Assembly (NCBI GenBank): GCA_020853755.1
Contig: JADYYG010000052.1
Span: 1 to 42,652, forward strand
Source of the DNA: Dehalococcoidia bacterium
GTDB taxonomy: Bacteria > Chloroflexota > Dehalococcoidia > Tepidiformales > Tepidiformaceae
Direction: 5' to 3'
Length of the DNA stretch: 42,652 bases
How positions within the stretch are numbered: the first letter of the stretch is position 1; every line of letters begins with the position of its first letter. Below are positions 16,576 through 23,954 of this stretch, one piece after another. The notes under the pieces are model-generated. The model had not been told where the DNA came from, did not search any database, and saw only the letters and a program-made list of their open reading frames with translations. A program made the position numbers and the translations under genes.

Positions 16576-17892
16576 ATGTTTGAATCGCTGACCGACAAAC
16601 TCCAGGGCGCCTTTAAGAAGTTCGGCTCCCGCGGCATCGTGACCGAGGAAGACCTCGACCAGGCGCTGCGCGAAGTGCGCATGGCCATGCTCGAAGCCGA
16701 CGTGAACTTCAAAGTTGTCCGCGAGTTCACCAGCCGGGTGAAAGAGAAGGCCCTCGGCGCGCAGGTTCTGCGCAGTCTTTCGCCCGCCCAGCAGGTCATC
16801 GATATCGTCCACCAGGAACTCATCGACATCCTCGGCGGCGCGGCCCCACAGCTGGCCACGTCAACGCGACCGCCCACCGTCATCATGCTCGTTGGCCTCC
16901 AGGGCTCCGGGAAGACGACGAGCATCGCCAAGCTGGCGAACCTGCTGAAGAAGCAGGGCAACCGCCCCGTCGTCGTCGCCTGCGACGTCTATCGCCCTGC
17001 CGCCGTGAACCAGCTGGTGACCCTCGCGAAAGCCCTCGATGTGCCGTACCACGAAGAAGGCACAAACGAGAAGCCGTCGGTGATCGCCGCCCACGGCCTC
17101 GAAAAGGCCCAGCGAATGAACGCCACCCACCTCCTCGTCGATACCGCCGGCCGCCTCCACATCGACGAAGAGATGATGGCCGAGGTCGCCGGCCTGCGGG
17201 CCCAGCTTGCGCCCCAGGAAGTCCTCTTCGTCGCCGACGCGATGGCCGGGCAGGATGCCGTCACCGCTGCCAGGGAGTTCCACGAGAAGGTCGGAACCAC
17301 CGGGCTCATCCTCACGAAGATGGACGGCGACGCCCGCGGAGGAGCGGCCCTCAGCATCCGCCAGGTGACTGGCGTGCCGGTGAAGTTCATCGGCATGGGC
17401 GAAAAAGCTGACGCCCTCGAACCGTTCTACCCGGACCGCCTCGCCGGCCGCATCCTCGGCATGGGCGACATGCTCTCCCTCATCGAAAAAGCCAAGGAGA
17501 CGATGGGCGACGAGGACACAGACCGCTTCTCGGAGAAGATGAAGAAGGGCACCTTCGACCTCCAGGACTTCGTCGAGCAGCTCCGGAAAGTGCGCCGCAT
17601 GGGGCCGCTTGGCCAGCTCGTCGGTATGCTCCCCGGCTTCAGCAAGATCAAAGCCCAGCTCAACGTCGATGACATCGACGACTCGTTCTTCAACAAGGCC
17701 GAGGCCATCGTGCTCTCGATGACCCCCTGGGAACGCCGCCACCCGGACAAGATCGACGGTAAGCGGCGCAAGCGCATCGCCCGTGGCAGCGGCACCGACG
17801 CCACGCAGGTGAACCAACTCCTCAAGCAGTTCTTCGAGGCCCGCAAGATCGCGAAGACCCTGAGCAGCGGCAAGATGCCGATGTTCCGGTAG
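16576..17892 (+). CDS. ffh: Signal recognition particle protein (SRP54)
   Basis: Ffh is the GTPase that binds signal sequences and 4.5S RNA and delivers ribosomes to the membrane with FtsY. The 438-residue product has the N domain (1-85), G domain motifs GLQGSGKTTS (107-116), DTAGR (189-193) and TKMD (247-250), and the M domain with MGPLGQLVGMLPG and RRKRIARGSG. The C-terminus ends KTLSSGKMPMFR. CACAAT at 16562-16567 may be its -10, giving an almost leaderless transcript. In many bacteria rpsP follows directly; here an island of about 6.7 kb intervenes. The last ~80 bp recur at 21900-21980. Confidence 0.97.
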   Translation: MFESLTDKLQGAFKKFGSRGIVTEEDLDQALREVRMAMLEADVNFKVVREFTSRVKEKALGAQVLRSLSPAQQVIDIVHQELIDILGGAAPQLATSTRPPTVIMLVGLQGSGKTTSIAKLANLLKKQGNRPVVVACDVYRPAAVNQLVTLAKALDVPYHEEGTNEKPSVIAAHGLEKAQRMNATHLLVDTAGRLHIDEEMMAEVAGLRAQLAPQEVLFVADAMAGQDAVTAAREFHEKVGTTGLILTKMDGDARGGAALSIRQVTGVPVKFIGMGEKADALEPFYPDRLAGRILGMGDMLSLIEKAKETMGDEDTDRFSEKMKKGTFDLQDFVEQLRKVRRMGPLGQLVGMLPGFSKIKAQLNVDDIDDSFFNKAEAIVLSMTPWERRHPDKIDGKRRKRIARGSGTDATQVNQLLKQFFEARKIAKTLSSGKMPMFR

Positions 17893-18138
17893 GGGCGGCG
17901 TGCGGCAGCGGCGCTTCGCTCAGCGCGGAGCACGCCAGGGCCAGGCCGATGATGGCCACCATCAGCTGGCGCATCGTCGGCCCGGCAAAGGCCTTGTCCT
18001 CGATGTTGAGGTGCGTTGGGACTTCGTGGCGTTGCACGGGCATCTCCTCTTCGGTGTTCGAGGAGAGCGTGCTGGTCGCGGTTCCACAGGAGTTCCAGGA
18101 TCCGGGCCGATCCATTCCAACTTCGGCCCTTCTGTTCT
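17809..18138 (+). repeat. Direct repeat R2, copy 1 (ffh 3' end plus flank)
   Basis: This 330-bp segment covers the last 28 codons of ffh, its stop, an antisense PrgI-like 5' fragment and that gene's upstream region. It recurs in the same orientation at 21900-22229. By hand alignment I count about 23 differences and one 1-bp gap (about 93% identity). Copy 1 keeps ffh intact, so it should be the ancestral side of the ffh part. Confidence 0.93.
17893..18043 (-). pseudogene. PrgI-family gene 5' fragment, copy 1
   Basis: Read on the minus strand from ATG 18043 (or GTG 18037, which sits 6 nt after AGGAG), the frame gives RHEVPTHLNIEDKAF, then AGPTMRQLMVAIIGLALA. This fits the N-terminal half of PrgI/TcpE-type proteins (VP..i..ED..., GLT.RQ, then a first membrane helix), which occur with conjugative ATPases. 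The second membrane helix is missing: the frame runs antisense into the ffh 3' end and stops at 17822. It is a truncated relic of a conjugative or integrative element. Upstream it shares the TGGAAC-rich leader seen elsewhere in the island. Confidence 0.6.
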
Positions 18139-18371
18139 CAGTTCGCTCCAATCGGCGGTGGGACACGAGCGATTGGAAGCGCGTGCACCCCATCGCCGGA
18201 CGGGCGAGCCAGACGGTCGTCGTGACGAGGTCCACGCCCACTCAGCGACGAATCGCGCAAGCCTGTTACCCGCATCTGGGTGCAACGTTGGCTGCCGAAG
18301 TCGCCGACGGAGAAGCTTCCTGCCGAGGCGGCGTCCGTTCTGACAGCGCCGCGTGCGTCCGCGTCGCGGCG
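18139..18371. other. Gene-free island segment
   Basis: Between the end of repeat R2 copy 1 and the 3' end of the surface-protein gene I see no convincing reading frame, terminator or repeat. Any 3' end signals for the minus-strand gene are not obvious. Confidence 0.5.
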
Positions 18372-18935
18372 CTAGTGGAGTCGCCTTGAGAAGGCCAAAG
18401 CCACTGTAGAGGAGCCCACCAGGATCAGGCCCAAAGCTACGAGAATGGACTCAGTGGCGCTCGGCACGCGTTCCCCGGATCCAGTGGCGGGAGGATTCGG
18501 CGCCTGTAGTCGGAATGTAATTGCAGCGCTGACGAATGGACCGCACGGCACACCGTCCGAGCCCACAAGCACCGCTGTGACCCGGTGATCGCCGGCGCCG
18601 AGATGATCGAAGTTCTGTGTTCGACTCGCACCCCGGATGATGCGCGGGTTGTCGACGGGCACGGGCTGGCCCGCGGGAAGCGCCGTCACCGGGTCGAGGT
18701 CCGCAAGCCAGGCGAAGAAGTATGTCCCGGCCGCACCCTGCCCGGGAGTCGCCAAGGCGACCTCTGGAAGCACAGTAGCGGTAACGTTCGCCGCGCCCTC
18801 TGGGGGAATGGACAGTGCAACAGTGAGGCTCGCGGGACACTGCCCACCCTGCTGAGCATTAGCGGTGTTCGGCGGACTCGCGAACAACACGGAGGCCACC
18901 GCCAGGACGCCGAGGGAGAGGAGGAGTCGGAACAT
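18372..18935 (-). CDS. Secreted protein with LPxTG-like C-terminal anchor
   Basis: A 187-residue exported protein. Residues 1-27 form a signal peptide (MFRLLLSLGVLAVASVLFAS core, likely cut after ANA). The mature part has two Cys (33, 131) and a beta-rich, possibly immunoglobulin-like region with repeated VTATVLPEV- and HRVTAVLVGS-type strands. The end carries PPATG at 148-152, a hydrophobic helix at about 163-182 and SRRLH, the tripartite layout of sortase substrates although the motif departs from LPxTG. The ATG at 18935 has an excellent Shine-Dalgarno (AAGGAGGTG, plus-strand 18943-18951). It is unrelated to known families by eye. Confidence 0.72.
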   Translation of the reverse strand: MFRLLLSLGVLAVASVLFASPPNTANAQQGGQCPASLTVALSIPPEGAANVTATVLPEVALATPGQGAAGTYFFAWLADLDPVTALPAGQPVPVDNPRIIRGASRTQNFDHLGAGDHRVTAVLVGSDGVPCGPFVSAAITFRLQAPNPPATGSGERVPSATESILVALGLILVGSSTVALAFSRRLH

Positions 18936-19032
18936 CTTGAGGCACCTCCTTCCAAAGATCTTATCGTGTGGAGTCAAGGGCGCGTCCACGTCGACCTTCG
19001 TGTACGCGCCGGGGCTCCAGACCGGTTCGGAC

Positions 19033-19362
19033 TCAGACATCCCAGCGATAGATCCAGGTTTGCGCCTCAACCAGGGAATCTGGACATCGGACTTCGGTGA
19101 CCGCCCCGAAACAGCACTCCATGTGGGCGTGATGCACGTTGGAGCACGGTAGACCCGGAGGAGGCTGCGTCCGAGCAATGTAGGTCACACACCGCTTGCC
19201 GTTGACGAGCGAAGTGTTCACCGTTTGTTCTGCGATAAGGTCCTGAAGGTGCCCATAGTAGACCTCTCCAACCTTGCCGAGCCGGTGTGGGCCGCAAGCA
19301 TAGTTGCGGCGGCATGGGCTGTCAGTGGAAAGAACGTCATGAAAGATGCGGATTTTGATCAA
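19033..19362 (-). CDS. Hypothetical Cys-rich protein (uncertain)
   Basis: A minus-strand frame encodes about 109 residues if it starts at TTG 19362. It overlaps the end of the dual-HTH gene by 26 nt. The sequence looks protein-like (GEVYYGHLQDLIAEQTVN, KRCVTYIARTQ, HMECCFGAVTEVRC) and holds seven Cys. It has no clear ribosome-binding site, no signal peptide and no recognised family. Another frame offers an ATG overlapping the dual-HTH stop (ATGA) but encodes only 39 residues. I keep the longer frame as a low-confidence candidate; the alternative is that 18936-19336 is non-coding. Confidence 0.3.
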   Translation of the reverse strand: MIKIRIFHDVLSTDSPCRRNYACGPHRLGKVGEVYYGHLQDLIAEQTVNTSLVNGKRCVTYIARTQPPPGLPCSNVHHAHMECCFGAVTEVRCPDSLVEAQTWIYRWDV

Positions 19363-19987
19363 CGCAGCGGCGTTGGCAATCAAGGTGGTTCCAGAACCAC
19401 GGGACCAACCCGAGGGATCCAACGGCCTCAGGCGCCAGGCTGATCAGATTCTCGCGGGCCGAACAGATCTCGCGCCGGAATGTCGGCACACTAACGGCCA
19501 GTGCCTGGGCCGCGGCATGGTCTTCCAAGCCGATTCCCACCAGAGTCAGCGCAGCTCGCGTGCGCTCTGCGAGTGGGAGGTGCGTGTTAGCGAGGCCTTC
19601 CAGACGGCGTGCCGGCGAGTCGCAAACGGCGATGGACTCGTTCATGGAATTCACGATAACGAGCGCCGCGTGAGTGCAGCAGGCGATGTGAGCCCAGAAC
19701 CAAGCCGCGAGCTGTCTGGTGTATGCTTGGGGCGAGCACGCGAGAACCGTCCGACGCGCGCTCGCCAATTGGGACTCTATGGTCCTGGTCTGCAAGGACA
19801 CCCACCGACTGACAATTCGCTGCTGATAGCCCATCGTTATTAGCGCGACAACCTGAAGTCTTCGCGGCGGCAGCCATGGTGAGCAGGAGCTGCAGGTTTG
19901 GCGAGCTCTGGCCATCACCTCGGCCTGATGCCGCAGCCCATACTGGTCGAGTATCGCGCACACTCTGGGAAATCTGTCTGGCGACAT
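19337..19987 (-). CDS. Internally duplicated double-HTH protein with WFWxH motifs
   Basis: This 216-residue protein is built of two similar units. Residues 39-82 (LPPRRLQVVALITMGYQQRI and on) look like a LuxR/sigma-region-4 helix-turn-helix and are followed by WFWAH at 96-100. Residues 137-180 (LPLAERTRAALTLVGIG and on) repeat the pattern and are followed by WFWNH at 197-201. Both units share SAR..., a Pro about 8 residues later, and a Cys 3-4 residues past the WFWxH. It begins 12 nt downstream of the LolA-like gene's stop on the same strand, so it belongs to the ECF sigma operon. It could be a DNA-binding co-regulator. No known family recognised. Confidence 0.65.
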   Translation of the reverse strand: MSPDRFPRVCAILDQYGLRHQAEVMARARQTCSSCSPWLPPRRLQVVALITMGYQQRIVSRWVSLQTRTIESQLASARRTVLACSPQAYTRQLAAWFWAHIACCTHAALVIVNSMNESIAVCDSPARRLEGLANTHLPLAERTRAALTLVGIGLEDHAAAQALAVSVPTFRREICSARENLISLAPEAVGSLGLVPWFWNHLDCQRRCVDQNPHLS

Positions 19988-19999
19988 CGGAGCGCGGGC

Positions 20000-20944
20000 T
20001 CAATACGCAGGAGACTCTGCGTCGAACTGGAAGGCGTCCTCCGGAATTGACGGCGGGAAATGGATATCCTCCAGTTCGAATGTGAAGACGATGTCTTCCC
20101 GTGGGTATCCGTTGGCCTCGGACTTAAGTACCGCGAATGTCTCGTGGTCGACCCAGATTTTGCGTAGCGACGGGACAGTCACGTCGAGGCCGTTGACCTT
20201 ATGGACGTGCTCAGGTGCGAGGCACCGATTAGTTCCCAAATCAATGACATACGCTTCGCGACCCGCAATTCGCTCAGAGCCCGCCAGAGTTGGGCTCCAG
20301 CACTCCGCGCGTCCATCAAAGAGCATCTGCAGCGACTCGCCAGGCGTCTCCAAAATGCTGAACGGGCGACCGGGCCCGGAGTCCGAAGGAGGAGTTGACA
20401 CTGCTCCAGTGGAAGCGTCGTAGACCCACATCGTCCGGCCGTCAAACACTTGGACGCTACGTAGCGCTGGGGCGGTCCCAGCGGTGATGGCGTATTGCTC
20501 GATGCGCCACCGCCTGCCATCGGACCAGATTCGCGTCTGGTTGGTCGTTGACGGAGGGCCCACGACGCCGATCTGCTGGTTGGTGACCTGGAAAAAGACT
20601 GACGGTGAGCTCGCGGCCCCAGCAGTCGCCTGCTCCCTCGCTTTCTCGAGGATGGCTGCCGCACTGACCGTGGGCGCGCCGTCTCGCGTCAAGCCGGCCA
20701 CCAAACCGAAACCGGCTGCCACGAACAGGGCAATCCCAACGAAAACGTACGTGGTTCGGCGACGTGTTGGCGCAAGCGAACGGCGCATCTGCCTGCCGGA
20801 CTGTCGAGCCGGCGCCGATTCGAACCGCAATGCAGGCACGGGAACCGAATCGACCAACCGAAGCTGATCAAGAAGGGTGGTGAGGCTGGGGTCGCTTTCG
20901 AAGGACACGGCCGAGCCTCGGTGTCGCGGAAAGTGGAGTTTCAT
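20000..20944 (-). CDS. Membrane-anchored LolA/RseB-like partner of the ECF sigma factor
   Basis: A 314-residue single-pass protein: a cytoplasmic N-terminal part (1-66, rich in Arg near the membrane), a transmembrane helix (about 67-86) and an extracytoplasmic domain. That domain has the alternating strands of LolA/RseB-like folds (TRIWSDGRRWRIEQY, VQVFDGRTMWVYDAS, GREAYVIDLG, KIWVDHETFAVLKSE). The ATG (20944) overlaps the sigma stop by 4 nt, the usual layout of sigma/anti-sigma pairs. The cytoplasmic part lacks a recognisable ZAS (HxxxCxxC) motif, so binding to sigma is inferred from position only. It may sense envelope state or lipids. Confidence 0.7.
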   Translation of the reverse strand: MKLHFPRHRGSAVSFESDPSLTTLLDQLRLVDSVPVPALRFESAPARQSGRQMRRSLAPTRRRTTYVFVGIALFVAAGFGLVAGLTRDGAPTVSAAAILEKAREQATAGAASSPSVFFQVTNQQIGVVGPPSTTNQTRIWSDGRRWRIEQYAITAGTAPALRSVQVFDGRTMWVYDASTGAVSTPPSDSGPGRPFSILETPGESLQMLFDGRAECWSPTLAGSERIAGREAYVIDLGTNRCLAPEHVHKVNGLDVTVPSLRKIWVDHETFAVLKSEANGYPREDIVFTFELEDIHFPPSIPEDAFQFDAESPAY

Positions 20945-21510
20945 CGTTGCGTTTCCTCCCTAAGGGCCCGCAGCGTCCGCCAAAGCTGCATGCGCGTTGC
21001 GGATTCGGATTTTCCGACCACCACCGCTACCTCCCGTACCGTCAAACCCACCGTGAAATGCAGCGTGATCAGGTCTCTGATGTCGGGACGTAGCCTTGCA
21101 AGGGCTCGTCGCAGCGCGGCGAGGTCGTCGCTTGCCAACGCCCTGGCAGCCGGATCGGTTGTGGCATCTGAGGGCAGACCCGCGATGTCATCCAAAGGAA
21201 CGGTATGCCGCGCGCGGCGATGCGCGTCGGTCGCTGCATTGCGGGCGATTCGGAACAACCATGGCGCGAAGCCATGGCTTCCGACGCGATAACGTCGCAG
21301 TGCTGAGAACGCGCGGATGAACGTTTGCTGAGTCAGGTCAGCCGCATCTTCGTCGTTGCTGGTTCGGGTGCGGCAGTAGCGATAAACGCGTGGCATGTAG
21401 CGCGCGTACAGTTCGTCGAACGCAGCAGAGTCGTCGAGCGCGGCACACACGAGCGAGTCGTCGTCGACTTCTGGCTCTCGGCGATGTGCGACTAGCGGAA
21501 CTGACGCCAC
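20941..21510 (-). CDS. ECF-type RNA polymerase sigma factor
   Basis: A 189-residue group IV sigma factor. Region 2 is clear: FDELYARYMPRVYRYC, then DAADLTQQTFIRAF (core-binding/-10 recognition) and PWLFRIARNAATDAHRR. Region 4 has LRPDIRDLITLHFTVGLT and REVAVVVGKSESATRMQLWR (HTH contacting the -35). The frame is open up to 21768, but I prefer GTG 21510, which leaves about 15 residues before region 2; the upstream extension lies partly in repeat R1 and is not sigma-like. It heads a minus-strand operon with the LolA-like and double-HTH genes. Target promoters may include the TGGAAC-rich repeated leaders. Confidence 0.88.
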   Translation of the reverse strand: MASVPLVAHRREPEVDDDSLVCAALDDSAAFDELYARYMPRVYRYCRTRTSNDEDAADLTQQTFIRAFSALRRYRVGSHGFAPWLFRIARNAATDAHRRARHTVPLDDIAGLPSDATTDPAARALASDDLAALRRALARLRPDIRDLITLHFTVGLTVREVAVVVGKSESATRMQLWRTLRALREETQR

Positions 21511-21674
21511 GCCGACCTGCGTGAGTCCGGTAGCGTCGACTGATGATTGGGCCACACATATAGAACGCACCGGCGGCTCAAGGATCACATCTCGCGTGGT
21601 TTCTTTACCCGCGCCGGGAACGGCGCAGCCTGGCCGCGGTGCATCAGGCAACCGCGCAATCGGCGACGTGGGCG
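21511..21674. other. Upstream region of the sigma operon
   Basis: This region holds the probable promoter of the minus-strand sigma operon. Reading the minus strand, TTCTATATGTGTGG (about 21553-21566) is the most A/T-rich, -10-like spot. No repeat or plus-strand gene is seen before R1 begins at about 21675. Confidence 0.35.
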
Positions 21675-21900
21675 TTGGAACGAAATGAGAGGGTAATTGG
21701 AACACGCACCCCGAGTTTGGAGCGGGCGGGCCGGAATCCTGGAACGCTGAGGGAATGCCGCTTCGCAAGCTGACTCTTCACGGCCTCCTGGCCGCTGGAG
21801 TCAGACATGCGCATCCTCCTCCTCACCGTCCTTGCACTGGGATTGTTCGGCGCGCTGGTGGTTGGAGCAGCCTCCGCGCAGGAGGCCGACGACACGCTGG
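21675..21900 (+). repeat. Repeat R1, copy A (leader plus signal-peptide cassette)
   Basis: This 226-bp segment aligns with 24258-24489 over its full length, with a single 6-bp gap and roughly 80% identity by eye. It contains TGGAACG, TTGGAACA and TCCTGGAACGCTGAGGGAA motifs, then GGAGTCAGACATGCGCATCCTC and a signal-peptide coding stretch ending at GACGACACGCTGG. It lies between the divergent sigma gene and the ffh-derived repeat R2. Confidence 0.85.
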
Positions 21901-21980
21901 TGAACCAGCTCCTCAAGCAGTTCTTCGAGGCCCGCAAGATTGCGAAGACCCTCAGCAGCGGCAAGATGCTACGTTCCGGT
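21807..21980 (+). pseudogene. Signal-peptide cassette fused to the ffh 3' fragment
   Basis: ATG 21807 opens a frame encoding MRILLLTVLALGLFGALVV, then [12 protein letters not shown], a good signal peptide. It runs without interruption into VNQLLKQFFEARKIAKTLSSGKM, the C-terminal residues of Ffh. A 1-bp deletion at about 21970 then shifts the frame away from the original MPMFR end, and the frame continues as non-protein-like sequence to 22469. The junction falls at GACGACACGCTGGTGAACC, matching GACGCCACGCAGGTGAACC of ffh, so it looks like microhomology-mediated recombination. It is probably non-functional. Confidence 0.65.
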
Positions 21981-22229
21981 AGGGGCGGCGAGCGGCAGCG
22001 GCGCTTCGCTCATGGCGGAGTACGCCAGGGCCAGGCCGATGATGGCCACCATCAGCTGGCGCATCGTCAGGCCGGCAAAGGCGTCGTCCTCGATGTTGAG
22101 GTGCGTAGGGACTTCGTGGCGTTGCACGGGCATCTCCTCTTCAGTGTTCGAGGAGAGCGTGCTGGTCGCGGTTCCACAGGAGTTCCAGGATTCGGGCCGG
22201 TCCGTGCCAATGTCGGCCCTTCTATTCTA
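21900..22229 (+). repeat. Direct repeat R2, copy 2
   Basis: This is the second copy of the 330-bp ffh-end/PrgI-fragment repeat, 4.09 kb from copy 1 and in the same orientation. Similarity ends at TCTATTCTAA here and TCTGTTCTCA in copy 1. Together the copies flank the sigma operon and the surface-protein gene. Confidence 0.93.
21969..22133 (-). pseudogene. PrgI-family gene 5' fragment, copy 2
   Basis: This minus-strand frame of 54 codons gives RHEVPTHLNIEDDAF, then AGLTMRQLMVAIIGLALAYS and PLPLAAPTGT before a TAG at 21971-21969. It is closer to the PrgI consensus than copy 1 (GLT rather than GPT, Tyr rather than Cys after the helix). It also lacks the second half of the family. Its start region (AGGAG, ATG, then GTG 6 nt on) matches copy 1. 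Confidence 0.6.
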
Positions 22230-22506
22230 AGGGGCCCGACTGGGCTGTGCGGGCTTTACTTGTCTCGCGCGCTGACCGGGCAAGCGGCCCGAGGTGCACT
22301 CCCATGTTCCGTGTGGTGCTGGAGCGATTCGGTTTGCCTCTCCCGGATTGTTCGGAGCCGACTTTCTGCAGCGACTGGAGCCGCGGGAGTCAGATATCCG
22401 CGTCCTCACCGTCTTCACTTTTGGACGGGGATTCACCGGTCGCGGTCAAGAATCAATGGCCCAAAGTAATGGTGCTTCTGGCGAAACCTGCTGGCAAGTA
22501 ACCAAA
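22230..22506. other. Gene-free island segment with a decayed R1 copy
   Basis: No credible gene is seen. About 22357-22418 aligns with the 3' part of the R1 leader and the start of the signal-peptide cassette: GGGAGTCAGATATCCGCGTCCTCACCGTC against GGAGTCAGACATGCGCATCCTCCTCCTCACCGTC. The start codon is ATC and 6 bp are missing. This is a third, inactivated R1 copy. Confidence 0.55.
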
Positions 22507-23199
22507 TCACGGCAGTGGCGGCAGGACGATGGCTCCCACGTTCTGGAGAGACAGGGTGGCCGGAGGCGGGCAAACGCCGAGACGCACGATCATTCCATCC
22601 CCGCCGACGTAGACCCTAAACACTCCGGAAGGCTGTTCTTCGCGGAACCCAAAAACGGCGACAAATGCCGCCCCGCCCGTGCCGGGCCGATCGGGCCGGT
22701 GGACGGCGTACAGGCGTGGTTGGCGTGCGATCGCCGACCGAACCTGACCCTCCACTTCAGCCAGGGAGGCGAACCCTTCTTCGCAACGGTCCAGAGGGAA
22801 GACGGAAACCAGCGTTCCGCTGGATATACCGGGTGGGCACTTTGGCGGCGCGCCAATGCCGAGCGGATTTTCGGCACAGGCCACGTCGCTGAACCTCAAG
22901 CGTGTTAGCAAGGCAGCAACATCCGCGGACTCGACCTCCCCGAGAACGGCATCGACGTCCGCGATGCCGCTACGCGTCAACGGAGGATGAAATGACACGT
23001 TCTCGCCCGTCGTGGGAAAGGTCGAGGCCGCCGTCGACGGGGATGCTGTCGGGCTTGGACCGTTCGTCCCTGACGTCGGGATGACGCTGGGTGAAACCGG
23101 ATCCTCGGAGCCGCTACCACAGGCGGCTCCGAGGAGAGCTATCACGCTGGACGCCAGGAGCACGAGGGCATATGCCTGGCGCATTGGAGGCGGGGGCAT
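22507..23199 (-). CDS. Putative lipoprotein of unknown function
   Basis: A 230-residue exported protein. The signal region ALVLLASSVIALLGAAC has a lipobox-like LGAAC, followed by an acidic Ser/Thr/Pro-rich tether (about residues 25-65). A folded C-terminal domain follows (IADVDAVLGEVESADVAAL, LDRCEEGFASLAEVEGQV, FRVYVGGDGMIVRLGVCPP) with several Cys. Start ATG 23199 lies 5 nt after the upstream gene's stop; ATG 23184 is an alternative. It follows the DUF4367-like gene on the same strand, so both probably form an operon. Family not recognised. Confidence 0.65.
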   Translation of the reverse strand: MPPPPMRQAYALVLLASSVIALLGAACGSGSEDPVSPSVIPTSGTNGPSPTASPSTAASTFPTTGENVSFHPPLTRSGIADVDAVLGEVESADVAALLTRLRFSDVACAENPLGIGAPPKCPPGISSGTLVSVFPLDRCEEGFASLAEVEGQVRSAIARQPRLYAVHRPDRPGTGGAAFVAVFGFREEQPSGVFRVYVGGDGMIVRLGVCPPPATLSLQNVGAIVLPPLP

Positions 23200-23204
23200 G
23201 ACGC

Positions 23205-23954
23205 TCACATCTTCGCCTCCATCGCTGAAATGTCGTTGGCTATGCCAAGCAGCTCTTCGTCCGAGATCGGGCCAAAGGACTTCAGGAAGTACGCCACCCC
23301 ATTTTGGGACCACTTGATCTCACGATCACCGTTAGGGTCCGACGTTCCCTTCGCAGGGAACTTTGTGATGGTTGGGTGTCCGGCGACCGCCGTCGAGGCC
23401 GTGAAATCATAGATAGCCGTGTGGGGGAACTCCGTGACCTGGACTGGGTTCATGACGGTGAACGCGGTCAGCTGCAACATCGCGTTGGTTGGCTCTGTGC
23501 GACCGTACAACAGGCCGCTTAGGAAGCTCCCGTCAGGATTTATCGACGCCTCCGCTCCAACGAGCGCGAGCCCCTTGCTGCCCATGAGCTTTTTCGCGGA
23601 CTGTGGGAGGTCAACAAACCGCGGAACCATGTCGGCGACCTCGCGATCAGCGCCTACCCCGGCAACGCTGCCAGTCGTCACCGCATCGTCGCCGAAGTCC
23701 GGAGCCGGTTGAGGCAAGGACTCCGTGGCGCTGCTCGGTTCGAACAAAGGCACGATGAGGAACTCGCCCCACAACGTTGGCTGGTCGTGCGTGGGTTTGG
23801 TCATCTGGAGATCCTGTTGAACCTCTGGGGTAATCCCGGGCGGACTTGGGGCGGTGGAAGTCAGCGCCGCCGCAACCGCGTAAGCCGCGAGACCGCTGGC
23901 AGCGGCGGCGGCTCCCAACATCGCCATGCGAGATCGCTTTATTGCAATCGCCAT
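23205..23954 (-). CDS. Exported protein with DUF4367-like C-terminus
   Basis: A 249-residue protein with a basic N-terminus and a hydrophobic Ala-rich helix (AMLGAAAAASGLAAYAVAAAL), a signal anchor or signal peptide, then a Pro/Thr linker. The C-terminal end IKWSQNGVAYFLKSFG, then DEELLGIANDISAM resembles the closing motif of DUF4367 domains (W...g..y.l...ls..eL..iA), which occur in anti-sigma and sporulation-type membrane proteins. AGAGGT precedes the ATG at 23954 by about 7 nt. It shares the TGGAAC-rich R1 region far upstream on the divergent side. The function is unknown. Confidence 0.65.
   Translation of the reverse strand: MAIAIKRSRMAMLGAAAAASGLAAYAVAAALTSTAPSPPGITPEVQQDLQMTKPTHDQPTLWGEFLIVPLFEPSSATESLPQPAPDFGDDAVTTGSVAGVGADREVADMVPRFVDLPQSAKKLMGSKGLALVGAEASINPDGSFLSGLLYGRTEPTNAMLQLTAFTVMNPVQVTEFPHTAIYDFTASTAVAGHPTITKFPAKGTSDPNGDREIKWSQNGVAYFLKSFGPISDEELLGIANDISAMEAKM

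Noticed and set aside
21511..21768. N-terminal extension of the ECF sigma factor to 21768
   Set aside because: The added residues come partly from repeat R1, and a similar frame occurs upstream of copy B without a sigma gene, so it reflects shared DNA rather than protein.
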